DNA of 61,296 nucleotides. Origin: a virus. The position numbers and the translations under genes were made by a program. This document shows, in pieces, positions 54,201-61,296 of this stretch (positions within the stretch are counted from its first letter, which is position 1; each line of letters begins with the position of its first letter). The notes under the pieces were generated by a model, which was given only the letters and a program-made list of their open reading frames with translations, ran no database searches and was not told the origin of the DNA. The stretch is taken from positions 1 through 61,296 of the IMG/VR virus record IMGVR_UViG_3300046836_000468; one strand, given 5' to 3'.

Positions 54201-54291
54201 GACAGGGCAACTCAGGGGCATTGCAAGACGGGACGCGGCATGGCGGGACTCAGCAACGCCGGGCTCAGCAAGACAAGGCAAGGGCAGTACC
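54201..54291 (+). repeat. pentamer array 3, 13 phased units plus 3' motif
   Basis: After GACAG GGCAA and a one-base slip, 13 successive units from 54217 have a purine at position 2 and C at position 3 without exception (GGCAT, TGCAA, GACGG, GACGC ...). The array finishes in GGGCAGTACC, the same end as array 2. The strict phase over 65 bases cannot come from coding, because 5 is not a multiple of 3. Confidence 0.85.
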
Positions 54292-54322
54292 TAAGCAGCG
54301 AGCAGGCTCGGGAGGGCAGACC

Positions 54323-54577
54323 ATGACTGACGACACAGCAGACAACCTCGCGGCCGCGCACGCGCAAGGCGCCGACGTCATCCGCGCCGTCAACGGGTGG
54401 TGCTTCGAGCGCGGCATGTACGTCGTCGCGATCGGGCGCGTCGCCCACCACGACCGCTACCACTGCCGCGTGCAGCCCGCGTACGGCGCCGACGTGCTGT
54501 GCGTCGAGAGCGACACGCTGTCCGGTCTGCTCGAGCGGCTGAACAGGTGGCACACGACCGGCAAGCCCGATGGCTGA
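54323..54577 (+). CDS. small hypothetical protein
   Basis: ATG with GGAGGG upstream; 84 aa. It contains ADVIRAVNGWCFERGMYVVAIGRVAHHDRYHC in two blocks, alpha/beta, not recognised. It restarts the structural operon after the array gap. Overlaps the next start. Confidence 0.57.
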   Translation: MTDDTADNLAAAHAQGADVIRAVNGWCFERGMYVVAIGRVAHHDRYHCRVQPAYGADVLCVESDTLSGLLERLNRWHTTGKPDG

Positions 54578-54782
54578 CCGCGAGCACGATGGCCGCGTGA
54601 CCATCACGGCGAAGCACGAGGGTCCGGCCCAGGCAGACACGATGGTTTTCCTGGCTGGGCAAGAGCAGTCGTTTCACTGCTCTTGCGGCTGCAACGTGTT
54701 CAAGCGCGTGAAGCCGCACGAGCTCCGGTACCGCTGCAACTCATGCAGGGCTGTCTACGAGGGGACTGCACGCCATGGCTGA
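54570..54782 (+). CDS. small zinc-ribbon protein
   Basis: The 70-aa product has FHCSCGCNVFKRVKPHEL and YRCNSCRAVYEG, a classic four-cysteine zinc ribbon. It overlaps its neighbours. Position just before the head morphogenesis gene is shared by many phage genomes; role unknown. Confidence 0.6.
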   Translation: MADREHDGRVTITAKHEGPAQADTMVFLAGQEQSFHCSCGCNVFKRVKPHELRYRCNSCRAVYEGTARHG

Positions 54783-56124
54783 CAAGCCCAAGCTCAAGCC
54801 CAAGCGCCCTCGCCTGCGCGCGCCAGCCGCGCCGCGCGTCGGGCCGACGCCGCTCAGGGTCTACCGCGCCGAGCTCTCGAAGCTGCTCGGTGCTGTGCAG
54901 CGCGGCGAGCTCGAGCTCGAGGCGGCGCACGCGCAGCTCGCCAAGAACGTGCTCGCCCAGCTGCCCGAGGCCGTCAAGGGGCGCCGCTCGACCGCAGAGC
55001 TCGAGGCAATCTTCGACGCCGAGTTTGCGAAGACCTTCCCCGCGCGCGTGCGCATCGTGCGGCAGTCCATCCGCGCAGGCGCAGACGCCGGCCCCGCTGC
55101 CAGTCAGCAGACGTTCCGCGCCGTGATGGGCGACGAGGTGCTCGACGCGCAGGTCCGCGCGACGTCTGCAGCCATGTCCGAAGCTGCAGACCGCATCGCC
55201 GGGCGCATCACCGTCGACAAGGTCGGGCTGACCAAGCGCATGCGGCGCGTCGACCGCGAGGTCTCGCAGCAGATGGCAACCGAGGTGCAGCGCGGCATCA
55301 GGCAGAAGCGCGGCATCCTCGGCGCAGCGCGCAAGATCGAGCGCATCGACCCGCGCGCCGTCGAGCTCCCCCAGTACCTACAGGACCTCGAGGCCGCCGC
55401 ACGCGCAGGCGACAAGGGCGCGGTGCGCGACATTGCGCGCAGCTACGCGGGGCGCATCGCCAAGCTGGGCGAGGCGCAGACAGACGGCACGTTCATCGCG
55501 AGCAAGTACAGCCTCAAGAGCGCGACCAAGAAGTTCGTGCGCGAGGTGCAGACCGCCAGCGACAGCCAGCTCGACAGCGTCGTCAAGCGCTACGTCCAAG
55601 ACAAGCTCGCCTTCCAGGCCAACCGCATCGCACGCTCCGAGACGGTCGAGGCGATGCGCCAGAGCTACGTCAAGCAGACTGCAGACAAGCCCGGCGTGGT
55701 CTGCTTCGAGTGGCGGCTGAGCAACCGGCACGAGGCGGCGTTGCACGGCGGCTCGAAGATGGACGTCTGCGACATCCTCGCGAACCAGAACGCGTACGGC
55801 CTCGGGCCTGGGCGCTACCCGGCTGAGCACGTGCCCGCGATGCCGCACCCGAATTGCCTCTGCACGGTGCACGCCGTCATCGACCGCAAGTTCTTCGACC
55901 GCCCTGCAGACGAGGATGGCCAGGTGCCCGAGGACATGCAAGACCACGAGTCGCCCGACGCGGCCGGCTGGCTCGCTGCGAACCCGGACAAGGCGCGCGC
56001 CATCCTCGGTCCGACGCGGCATGCGCTGCTCGAGAAGGGCGTGCCGGTGCTCGAGCCGACCGGGCAACCCAAGCGCGTCGGCGACCTGCTCAAGCCCGGC
56101 GCCCGCAAGGCAGTCCCGCGGTGA
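54775..56124 (+). CDS. head morphogenesis / minor head protein (Mu gpF / SPP1 gp7-like)
   Basis: The 449-aa protein has a long helical N-terminus and the diagnostic C-terminal domain (~280-375): FQANRIARSETVEAMRQSY, VCFEWRLSNRHEA, HGGSKMDVCDIL, HVPAMPHPNCLCTVHAVI. Minor head proteins of this family enter with the portal and may be ejected with DNA. ATG overlaps the zinc-ribbon stop. Confidence 0.82.
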   Translation: MADKPKLKPKRPRLRAPAAPRVGPTPLRVYRAELSKLLGAVQRGELELEAAHAQLAKNVLAQLPEAVKGRRSTAELEAIFDAEFAKTFPARVRIVRQSIRAGADAGPAASQQTFRAVMGDEVLDAQVRATSAAMSEAADRIAGRITVDKVGLTKRMRRVDREVSQQMATEVQRGIRQKRGILGAARKIERIDPRAVELPQYLQDLEAAARAGDKGAVRDIARSYAGRIAKLGEAQTDGTFIASKYSLKSATKKFVREVQTASDSQLDSVVKRYVQDKLAFQANRIARSETVEAMRQSYVKQTADKPGVVCFEWRLSNRHEAALHGGSKMDVCDILANQNAYGLGPGRYPAEHVPAMPHPNCLCTVHAVIDRKFFDRPADEDGQVPEDMQDHESPDAAGWLAANPDKARAILGPTRHALLEKGVPVLEPTGQPKRVGDLLKPGARKAVPR

Positions 56125-56285
56125 CCCTGCTCGCGCTCGACCTGCTGGTCGGCGTGCTCATCGTCTGGGGCCACCTGCACGTCGAGTCGCGCTACTGGCC
56201 CGCCGTCGCGCTGTTCTGGGCGCTCGAGTGCGCCGTCGACGCCTGGGCGTACTGCGCGACCCGCGCCCGGCAGCGGCGCCGCTGA
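56121..56285 (+). CDS. 54-aa membrane protein
   Basis: GTG overlaps the gpF-like stop. Two hydrophobic helices (LLALDLLVGVLIVWGHL and YWPAVALFWALECAVDAW) with a basic end (RARQRRR). Fourth tiny membrane protein within the structural half. A holin-like role is possible by the positive C-terminus, not shown. Confidence 0.5.
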   Translation: MTLLALDLLVGVLIVWGHLHVESRYWPAVALFWALECAVDAWAYCATRARQRRR

Positions 56286-56451
56286 GCGTCTGCGCCAGGT
56301 CGCACGCGAGATACCTGTGCCGGGCTTGTTATTGCTCGCTCGGGGCGCTGTGAGAGCATCCGCGCCAGCGCTGGCAGCTCCCACCCGTGGGCTGCCGAGA
56401 GCGCGTGTTCGCACGGGGAACACCGGCTCTGCCGGGGAGACGAGACCACCC
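56286..56451 (+). promoter_or_regulatory. gap with late-promoter-like motif before scaffold
   Basis: It has AGGTCGCACGC (56297-56307) and CTTGTTAT (56325-56332), shared with the 16.0-kb gap, and GAGAGCATCC downstream. AT-richer than flanking DNA. It may hold a strong capsid promoter. Nothing coding is seen. Confidence 0.32.
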
Positions 56452-57300
56452 ATGACCACGCCCTTCAAGCACGCCCGCAGTCACGCGTACGCCGCCAGCG
56501 CCTTCGAGCGCGAGGCGTTCGACCCGCTGTGCATGCGCGAGCCCATCGTCCGCAGCGCGACTGTCTGCAACGCCTCGCCGCTGTTCGCACTGCGCGACGT
56601 GCTGCGCGCACCGGACGGCGACCCTGCCCCAGGCGGGCAGACGTTCTCGCAGGAGCAGGTCAACGCGATCGTGCAGGAGCGCGTGGGCAAGCTCAAGGTG
56701 CAGCTCGACGCGGCGACCGCTGCGCTGAGCGAGCTCGACAGCATCAAGACGCGCCTGGCCGAGGCGGACGCTGCACGCGAGGAGCAGCTCGAGCAGGAGA
56801 AGCTCAAGGGCAAGAGCGAGCTCGAGAAGCTGCAGCACAACCTGCAGAAGAGCACCGAGAAGCAAAAACAGCTCGAGGCGGACTGGCAGGCCAAGGTCCT
56901 CGCCGCCGAGCAGAACGCCGCCAAGGCAGCAGACGCGCACCGGGGCTACGTGCAGCGCCACCTGGTCTCGAGCGCGCTGGTCGACGCGGGCATCGCCAAG
57001 GGCGCGAGCAAGGCCGCAACGCTCACGTTCCTGTCCGAAGCGCAGATCGAGCTCGACGACAACCTCGAGCCGAAGTCCGTAGCCGTCGGCGGCAAGAGCT
57101 TCGCCAAGCTCGCCGAGGCGGCCAAGCAGTACCTCGCAGACAACCCGTTCTTCGCAGGCAAGAGCGACGGCGGCTCGGGCGCACCGCGCTCGCCGCTCCA
57201 CGGCAACGGCGCTCCGCAGAGCGTCGACCAGATCGCCAACCTCGACGGCCTGCTCTCGGCAGGTCTCAGCGCACAAGCAGCAGCAAGCAAGTCCTCGTAA
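56452..57300 (+). CDS. capsid scaffolding protein
   Basis: The 282-aa protein has a disordered N-terminus, a long coiled coil at ~70-170 (NAIVQERVGKLKVQLDAATAALSEL, EKLKGKSELEKLQHNLQK), then a helical C-terminus ending in a Ser/Gly-rich flank. This matches scaffold proteins directly upstream of the major capsid gene. No Ser protease motif (as in gp-P domains) is seen. Confidence 0.75.
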   Translation: MTTPFKHARSHAYAASAFEREAFDPLCMREPIVRSATVCNASPLFALRDVLRAPDGDPAPGGQTFSQEQVNAIVQERVGKLKVQLDAATAALSELDSIKTRLAEADAAREEQLEQEKLKGKSELEKLQHNLQKSTEKQKQLEADWQAKVLAAEQNAAKAADAHRGYVQRHLVSSALVDAGIAKGASKAATLTFLSEAQIELDDNLEPKSVAVGGKSFAKLAEAAKQYLADNPFFAGKSDGGSGAPRSPLHGNGAPQSVDQIANLDGLLSAGLSAQAAASKSS

Positions 57301-57356
57301 CCAGACCCGCGTGATTGCAGGCGGGCAGAAACACTCAGACAGGAGAGTCACCCGCC

Positions 57357-58628
57357 ATGGCATTTACCCTCTACGAGGCGGCGAAGATCGCCCGCAACCC
57401 GCTCACTCGCGGCGTCTTCTTGGGCATCGCGGTCACCAACGAGCTCTTCAGCCGAATGCAGTTCGTGCCGAAGTCGGGCTCCGCGTGGACCTACCCTCGC
57501 GAGAAGGCGCTGCCCACGATCGAGTTCGTCGACCCGGCCAACCCAGTCACCGTCGAGTCGTCCGCGACGTTCGACGACGTGACGGTGCCGCTGCGTCTCA
57601 TCGAGACCGACGTCGACGTGCTCAACACGGTGCTCAACCAGACCGACCCGAACGGCGACCCGCGCGCCATCCAGCTCAAGCAGAAGCTCAAGGCCCTCGG
57701 CATGAAGCTGCAGGACCGCATGCTCGGCGGCGGCTACGTGACGAGCGCAGTCTTCGACCGCCCTGCCGTCTCGCCCGCTCTCGCGCTCGTGTTCGTCAGC
57801 GCCAGCGCGCACACGGACTCGACGCGCTTTGGACCGGGCGACATCAAGTACACGCACGCCGGCACGCTCTGGAGCTACCGCGCGCCTGGCGATCGCACGT
57901 TCGGCACGCCCGTCGCAGTCGCTGCGAACAGCACCAACGTCGTGCTGAGCAGCGACAACCCGAACAAGAAGATCGTCCTCAACATCACGGTCGCCTCGGC
58001 GACTGCAGACGGCGTCGTGTCGGTCAGCTTCGCGACGACCACGCACGAGTTCGACGGCCTGCCCAAGCTCATCCCTGCGTCGCAGACCATCCCGTCGACG
58101 GGCACGGACGGCGACGCGCTGACCTTCGACGTGCTCGACCAGCTGCTGTTCGAGAAGCTCAAGGAGCGCGGCAATGCGGCGTTCTTCATGAACGCCAAGC
58201 TCAAGCGCAAGTTCATGGCGCTCGCACGTAGCGCTGCAGGCGGCATGACGCCCGAGCAGCTCTCCATCGGCGTGCTGGGCATGAACGGGCAGCCCGCGCA
58301 GATTCTGGTGCCGCAGTACAACGGCATCCCGATCTTTCAGGTCGACGACGTGCCGAGCAACGAGGCCAAGGGCGCAAGCACCAACCTCTCGTCGGTCTAC
58401 ATCGCGAGCCTCGAGGCCGAGGTCGGTCTGTACTTCGGCGTGCAGCAGCAGTCCGAGCAGGCGCTCGCGGCGCTCACGCCGTACGACGCGGTCATCGGCG
58501 GCGTCAAGATGTACGACATCGGCCAGCTCGAGGGCAAGGCCGCCTTCCGCACGCGCGTCGAGTGGTACGGGTCGCTTGCGCTCGGCAGCGAGTACGCAGC
58601 GGCGCGCGCCTCCGAAATCAAGACCTGA
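57357..58628 (+). CDS. major capsid protein (HK97 fold)
   Basis: The 423-aa protein starts at ATG with AGGAGA upstream (longer start rejected). It has an E-loop-like FVPKSGSAWTYPREKALPTIEF, P-domain helices (FDVLDQLLFEKLKERGN, NAAFFMNAKLKRKFMAL) and an end FRTRVEWYGSLALGSEYAAARASEIKT in separate parts, as in phage E-/HK97-type shells. Its place after scaffold supports it. Confidence 0.88.
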   Translation: MAFTLYEAAKIARNPLTRGVFLGIAVTNELFSRMQFVPKSGSAWTYPREKALPTIEFVDPANPVTVESSATFDDVTVPLRLIETDVDVLNTVLNQTDPNGDPRAIQLKQKLKALGMKLQDRMLGGGYVTSAVFDRPAVSPALALVFVSASAHTDSTRFGPGDIKYTHAGTLWSYRAPGDRTFGTPVAVAANSTNVVLSSDNPNKKIVLNITVASATADGVVSVSFATTTHEFDGLPKLIPASQTIPSTGTDGDALTFDVLDQLLFEKLKERGNAAFFMNAKLKRKFMALARSAAGGMTPEQLSIGVLGMNGQPAQILVPQYNGIPIFQVDDVPSNEAKGASTNLSSVYIASLEAEVGLYFGVQQQSEQALAALTPYDAVIGGVKMYDIGQLEGKAAFRTRVEWYGSLALGSEYAAARASEIKT

Positions 58629-58676
58629 CCAACCGCAAGCGCTGCGCGCGCTGGCTGCGCAGCTCGGAGCTCGACC

Positions 58677-59567
58677 ATGGGACTAGCGCTAGACGACGTG
58701 CCGTATGAGCCGGCGACCGAGTACACCGATCGCTGGGTGTTCGCGCTCAGCGACACGCTCGAGGGCGAGCACGGCGGCACGTTCTTCGAGGCAGGCGTAG
58801 CGACGCGCCCGGTCGACGTGCGCGGCCTGCGCAAGTTCATCTGCGCGCACATCGTGCTCGGCGCGCTGCGCGTCGAGGGCGCGCCGCTCGAGCTCGGCGA
58901 CACCAGCAAGCTCGTGGGCGATGGCGGCGAGGAGGGCGAGGGCGAGGGCGAGGGCGAGACCGACCCGAACGCGCCCACGGGCGGCACGCTGCCCGCCATC
59001 CCTGGCATCGACAACGCGCTGCCGGGGGAACAGCCCGGCATCGACAACACGCTGCCGCCCGAAGTGCCGCCCATCGGCACGACGCTGCCGACGCGCCCTG
59101 GCGTCGACAACGAGCTGCCAGGCGAGCAGCCCGGCATCGACAACGAGCTCCCGCCTGAGCGTCCGCCCATCGGCGCGACGCTGCCCGAGGGGCCCGGTCC
59201 TGACAACACGCTGCCCAGGCCAGAGCTGCCTGACGAGCTGCCGCCTGTCGGCGTGACGCTGCCTGAGCGCCCCGAGGGCGGCACGCTGCCGTCCATTCCC
59301 GAGGCTGGGCAGGAGCTGCCCGACCCCGAGCCCATCCCGGACAACGAGCTGCCAGGCGAGCGCCCGCCCGTAGGCGCGACGCTGCCGACGCGCCCCGGCA
59401 TCGACAACGAGCTGCCGCCCGAGCCCGATCCTGCGCCCGAGCTCGAGCGCCTGCGCGAGCAGGAGCGCGCCCGCGAGCGCGAGCGTCGGCGCGAGCACGA
59501 GAAGCCCGTCCCGCCGCCCCACACGCCCAGCTGGAGCGAGAAGCTCAAGGGCAAGAAGGGCAAGTGA
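58677..59567 (+). CDS. head/decoration protein with proline-rich repeat tail
   Basis: The 296-aa product has an ~85-residue N-terminal domain (VPYEPATEYTDRWVFALSDTLEGEHGGTFFE in parts), an EGEGEGEG acidic hinge, then 5-6 repeats like the gene at the junction: IGTTLPTRPGVDNELPGEQP and IGATLPEGPGPDNTLP. It ends Arg/Lys-rich (RERERRREHEKP). The repeats differ in number from the junction gene. A decoration protein is guessed from its position after the major capsid gene. Confidence 0.65.
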   Translation: MGLALDDVPYEPATEYTDRWVFALSDTLEGEHGGTFFEAGVATRPVDVRGLRKFICAHIVLGALRVEGAPLELGDTSKLVGDGGEEGEGEGEGETDPNAPTGGTLPAIPGIDNALPGEQPGIDNTLPPEVPPIGTTLPTRPGVDNELPGEQPGIDNELPPERPPIGATLPEGPGPDNTLPRPELPDELPPVGVTLPERPEGGTLPSIPEAGQELPDPEPIPDNELPGERPPVGATLPTRPGIDNELPPEPDPAPELERLREQERARERERRREHEKPVPPPHTPSWSEKLKGKKGK

Positions 59568-59568
59568 C

Positions 59569-59970
59569 GTGATCAGCATCGTCGCCGACTTCGACGCCTT
59601 CCATGCTGCGTTCGCGCAGCTCGAGGGCGCGATGCGCAAGCGCCTCGAGCAGGGTCTTGACCTGACGCTCGAGAGCATCGCCGCGCACGCGAAGCTGACG
59701 ACGACGTTCACCGACCGCACGGGCGCGCTGCGCAACTCCATCCAGTCAGACGGCGTGACGGTGACCGGCAACGGCGAGATGTTCGGCATCGTCAGCTTCG
59801 CCGCGACAAGCCAGGACGGCTACCTGTACGGGCTGGCGCAGGAGTTCGGCACGCGCACCGGCGTGACCGAGAAGCGCTTCATCCGCGACGCCATCGATGC
59901 CGAGGATGGCGACATCCTCGAGAGCGCCATGGGCCGCGCCTTCAAAGACTGCGGCTTCGAGGTGCGCTGA
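59569..59970 (+). CDS. head-tail connector (HK97 gp10-like)
   Basis: The 133-aa GTG-start protein has LEGAMRKRLEQGLDLTLESIAAHAKLTTT, FTDRTGALRNSI and YLYGLAQEFGTRTGVTEKRFIRDAI, the pattern of the gp10/neck family. It would fill the gap between portal and tail terminator. Sits in the proper order after capsid genes. Confidence 0.72.
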   Translation: MISIVADFDAFHAAFAQLEGAMRKRLEQGLDLTLESIAAHAKLTTTFTDRTGALRNSIQSDGVTVTGNGEMFGIVSFAATSQDGYLYGLAQEFGTRTGVTEKRFIRDAIDAEDGDILESAMGRAFKDCGFEVR

Positions 59971-60362
59971 TGGCACTCGCGGTCGACAGCATCTGCACCG
60001 ACACGGACCTGGCCAACCAGGTCGGCGGGCTGTCCGAGCTCAACCGCATCAACAAGGACCAGCCGACGCGCGACGTGTTCCGGCAGGCCGCGCTCGCAGA
60101 CGCCATCGCAGCGCTCGCCTCGCGCGCGCCGCCCTTGCACGAGACCGACCTCGCCAACCCGGTCGAGCTCAAGCTCGCCGTCTGCTACCGGGCACTGAGC
60201 AAGATCTACTTCGCGGCGATGGCCGCGCAGGACGACCGCAACCACACGCTCGCGCGCAACTACGAGCGCGAGTACCTCGGCGCGATTCACGGACGCTTCA
60301 CGCCCGCAAGCGGCGGCGGCGGCGCGGTCGGCGGCTCCACCTTCCCATTCGAGCGGAGGTGA
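59970..60362 (+). CDS. head-tail connector (DUF1320/gp6-like)
   Basis: The 130-aa product reads CTDTDLANQVGGLSELNRINKDQPT, FRQAALADAIAALASRAPPL and LKLAVCYRALSKIYFAA with a Gly-rich tail, like DUF1320 (Mu gp36-type) connector proteins. Overlaps the previous stop. Assigned by order and pattern. Confidence 0.65.
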   Translation: MALAVDSICTDTDLANQVGGLSELNRINKDQPTRDVFRQAALADAIAALASRAPPLHETDLANPVELKLAVCYRALSKIYFAAMAAQDDRNHTLARNYEREYLGAIHGRFTPASGGGGAVGGSTFPFERR

Positions 60363-60365
60363 CCC

Positions 60366-61073
60366 GTGGCCGATAACGCGCTCGACGTCATCCCCGACCC
60401 GCTCGTCACGCCCGTGCTGGCGCTGCTCTACGACGCCATCAACGCTGACCTCGCGATCGACATGGCCGCAGCCGGCGTGCCTGTCGAGAACGCCGTCAGC
60501 ACGACGTCGCACGTGCCGTTCACGCTGACCATGGTGGGCGCAGGCGCGCTGCCGGCGCTGCACTGCTATCGCGTCCGGTCGCGCTCGAGCCAGCAGACCG
60601 TGCAGTGGGTCAATCACACGAGCACGCTGCAGTTCGTGTACGCGACGCCGGCGGCGGGGCGCGAGCAGCTCGACGTGCGCTGGCCGCTGCTCGACCGCGT
60701 CTGGCACGCGATGCTGCGCGCGCTCAAGCGCGGCTACCACCCGGCGCACGCGGACGGCGGCGACGTGCTGCTCGAGGCGGGCGTCATCCGCATTGATCTC
60801 TCGACCGCCATCAAGCGCGAGGCGTTCATCGAGGCAGGTCAGCAGACCTTCCCCGGCTTCGTGGCGGAGATCGACGTGGTCTGGCGCGATGCGAACGACG
60901 TCGACCAGGGCCCGTTCTACCCGGCGCTGAGCTTCGACGCGCTGCTCTTCACCGACCGTCCGGTCGACACGGAGACCGAGGCCGACGTGCACGCGCGCGC
61001 CGTGCTGCCTGCGGGCGTACCGCCCGGAAAAGACTTTCCACCACCTGACGACTGGAGTCTCGACAATGGCTGA
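60366..61073 (+). CDS. tail terminator-like protein (Mu gp37-like)
   Basis: The 235-aa GTG-start protein lies between the DUF1320-like and DUF2635-like genes, matching Mu gp37. Pattern: PLVTPVLALLYDAINADLAIDMA, VPFTLTMVGAGALPALHCYRV, LDVRWPLLDRVWHAMLRALK. A ring capping the tail fits its place. Overlaps the next ATG (ATGGCTGA). Confidence 0.58.
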   Translation: MADNALDVIPDPLVTPVLALLYDAINADLAIDMAAAGVPVENAVSTTSHVPFTLTMVGAGALPALHCYRVRSRSSQQTVQWVNHTSTLQFVYATPAAGREQLDVRWPLLDRVWHAMLRALKRGYHPAHADGGDVLLEAGVIRIDLSTAIKREAFIEAGQQTFPGFVAEIDVVWRDANDVDQGPFYPALSFDALLFTDRPVDTETEADVHARAVLPAGVPPGKDFPPPDDWSLDNG

Positions 61074-61296
61074 TACGCTCAGAGTCCGCGCCGTCGAAGG
61101 GCGCTTGCTGCAGTGGGAGGGCGACGCGCATCGCGGCTACGTCGGCTGGTCGACTGCGCCTGCGGGCGCGGCGTACGACCACGAGATTGACGGCGTCGTG
61201 AAGCTGGCGATGAGCGAGGCGCCCGTCGACGTGCCCAACACGATCTACTACCGCAAGGCGCTGTCGTGCGGCGACCTCGACGACGCGACGGGCGAG
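61066..61296 (+). CDS. neck/tail-completion protein, DUF2635-like (5' part)
   Basis: First 77 residues of the 295-aa protein whose remainder is at 1-784. It begins MADTLRVRAVEGRLLQWEG and the DUF2635-like end VDVPNTIYYRKALSCGD falls in the duplicated terminal 127 bases. Sits immediately upstream of the sheath gene after circularisation. Confidence 0.75.
   Translation, partial: MADTLRVRAVEGRLLQWEGDAHRGYVGWSTAPAGAAYDHEIDGVVKLAMSEAPVDVPNTIYYRKALSCGDLDDATGE
61170..61296. repeat. terminal direct repeat, right copy
   Basis: Identical to bases 1-127 (see left copy). Annotated here so the overlap is removed before length or gene counts are taken. Confidence 0.93.

Larger units (their letters stand above)
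54052..54322 (+). other. non-coding region carrying pentamer arrays
   Basis: A 271-base gap in an otherwise tightly packed operon. Open frames on the minus strand here are Cys/Pro-rich artefacts of the 5-base period. It consists of three pentamer arrays, a GC hairpin and the ribosome site (GGAGGG) of the next gene. It may give rise to RNA from read-through of the RAMP-like operon. Confidence 0.75.

Noticed and set aside
53971-54210. Minus-strand Cys/Pro-rich ORF (LPCRVEPSHAKRCC type) over the array gap
   Set aside because: The Cys-Pro pattern arises from reading a 5-base period in triplets; no start signal, and it crosses the end of the partner gene.
54061-54291. CRISPR array
   Set aside because: No long identical repeats or 25-40-base spacers; the units are 5 bases.
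1-61296. tRNA genes and insertion sequences
   Set aside because: No cloverleaf with a TTCGA arm and CCA-adjacent stem, no transposase DDE gene and no terminal inverted repeats were recognised by reading; a tRNAscan run was not possible.

Overview
The window is a complete double-stranded DNA phage genome from a GC-rich bacterium (about two-thirds G+C by eye). It is written as a linear contig whose last 127 bases repeat its first 127 exactly, so it is a circular molecule of about 61,169 bp cut inside a virion gene. The tail module follows the order of phage Mu: sheath, tube, frameshifted assembly chaperone, tape measure, gpN, gpP, gp45, gp46, gp47, gp48. Contractile-tailed (myovirus) morphology is therefore well supported. 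A secreted hydrolase with an Asp-Ala-Gly/Pro-rich linker resembles exported proteins of Myxococcota. That host guess is inference only.

Layout. From 48.0 to 61.3 kb and on through the junction to 18.8 kb lie packaging, head, neck, tail, baseplate and LamG-like fibre genes, all on the plus strand. From 18.8 to 24.1 kb is an accessory plus-strand block: a membrane-anchored GH5_8-like mannanase, several small genes, and a tightly coupled cassette of ParB/Srx-like, ABC-ATPase-GNAT fusion and formyltransferase-like genes that looks like a nucleic-acid modification pathway. From 24.1 to 29.5 kb the minus strand carries an ASCH-like protein, five ribbon-helix-helix (RHH) proteins (one fused to GIY-YIG), an H1-like basic protein and a probable replication initiator operon. 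At 29.5 to 31.0 kb are an origin-like gap and a plasmid-type partition module, parA plus an RHH gene, bracketed by two arrays of GTAC repeated every 9 bp. One array lies inside the parA coding sequence. From 31 to 37.9 kb is a long run of overlapping small genes with three YkgJ-type cysteine-cluster proteins and several membrane proteins, ending in a tyrosine recombinase. From 38.2 to 41.8 kb on the minus strand is an early recombination operon (Gp157-like, HNH, Sak4-like ATPase, SSB). At 41.8 to 43.3 kb is a repressor/Cro-type switch with palindromic operators. From 43.3 to 48 kb are replication, RuvC-like and regulatory genes leading into the terminase.

The genes suggest a temperate phage that may persist as a plasmid: partition genes, a Rep-like protein, and a recombinase that could integrate or resolve multimers. 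The switch would choose between the leftward early operon and the rightward replication and late genes.

The most unusual locus is 52,979 to 54,291, inserted between portal and head-morphogenesis genes. It has a RAMP/Cas7-like protein, a small helix-rich partner, and a non-coding stretch of three arrays of degenerate pentamers (GRCNN). Two arrays end in the same 24-base motif. A single-subunit RAMP protein beside phased 5-nt arrays fits an uncharacterised RNA-dependent or repeat-based system, though no function can be shown from sequence alone.

No tRNA, rRNA, CRISPR array or insertion sequence was recognised, and no conventional endolysin, holin or spanin could be identified.
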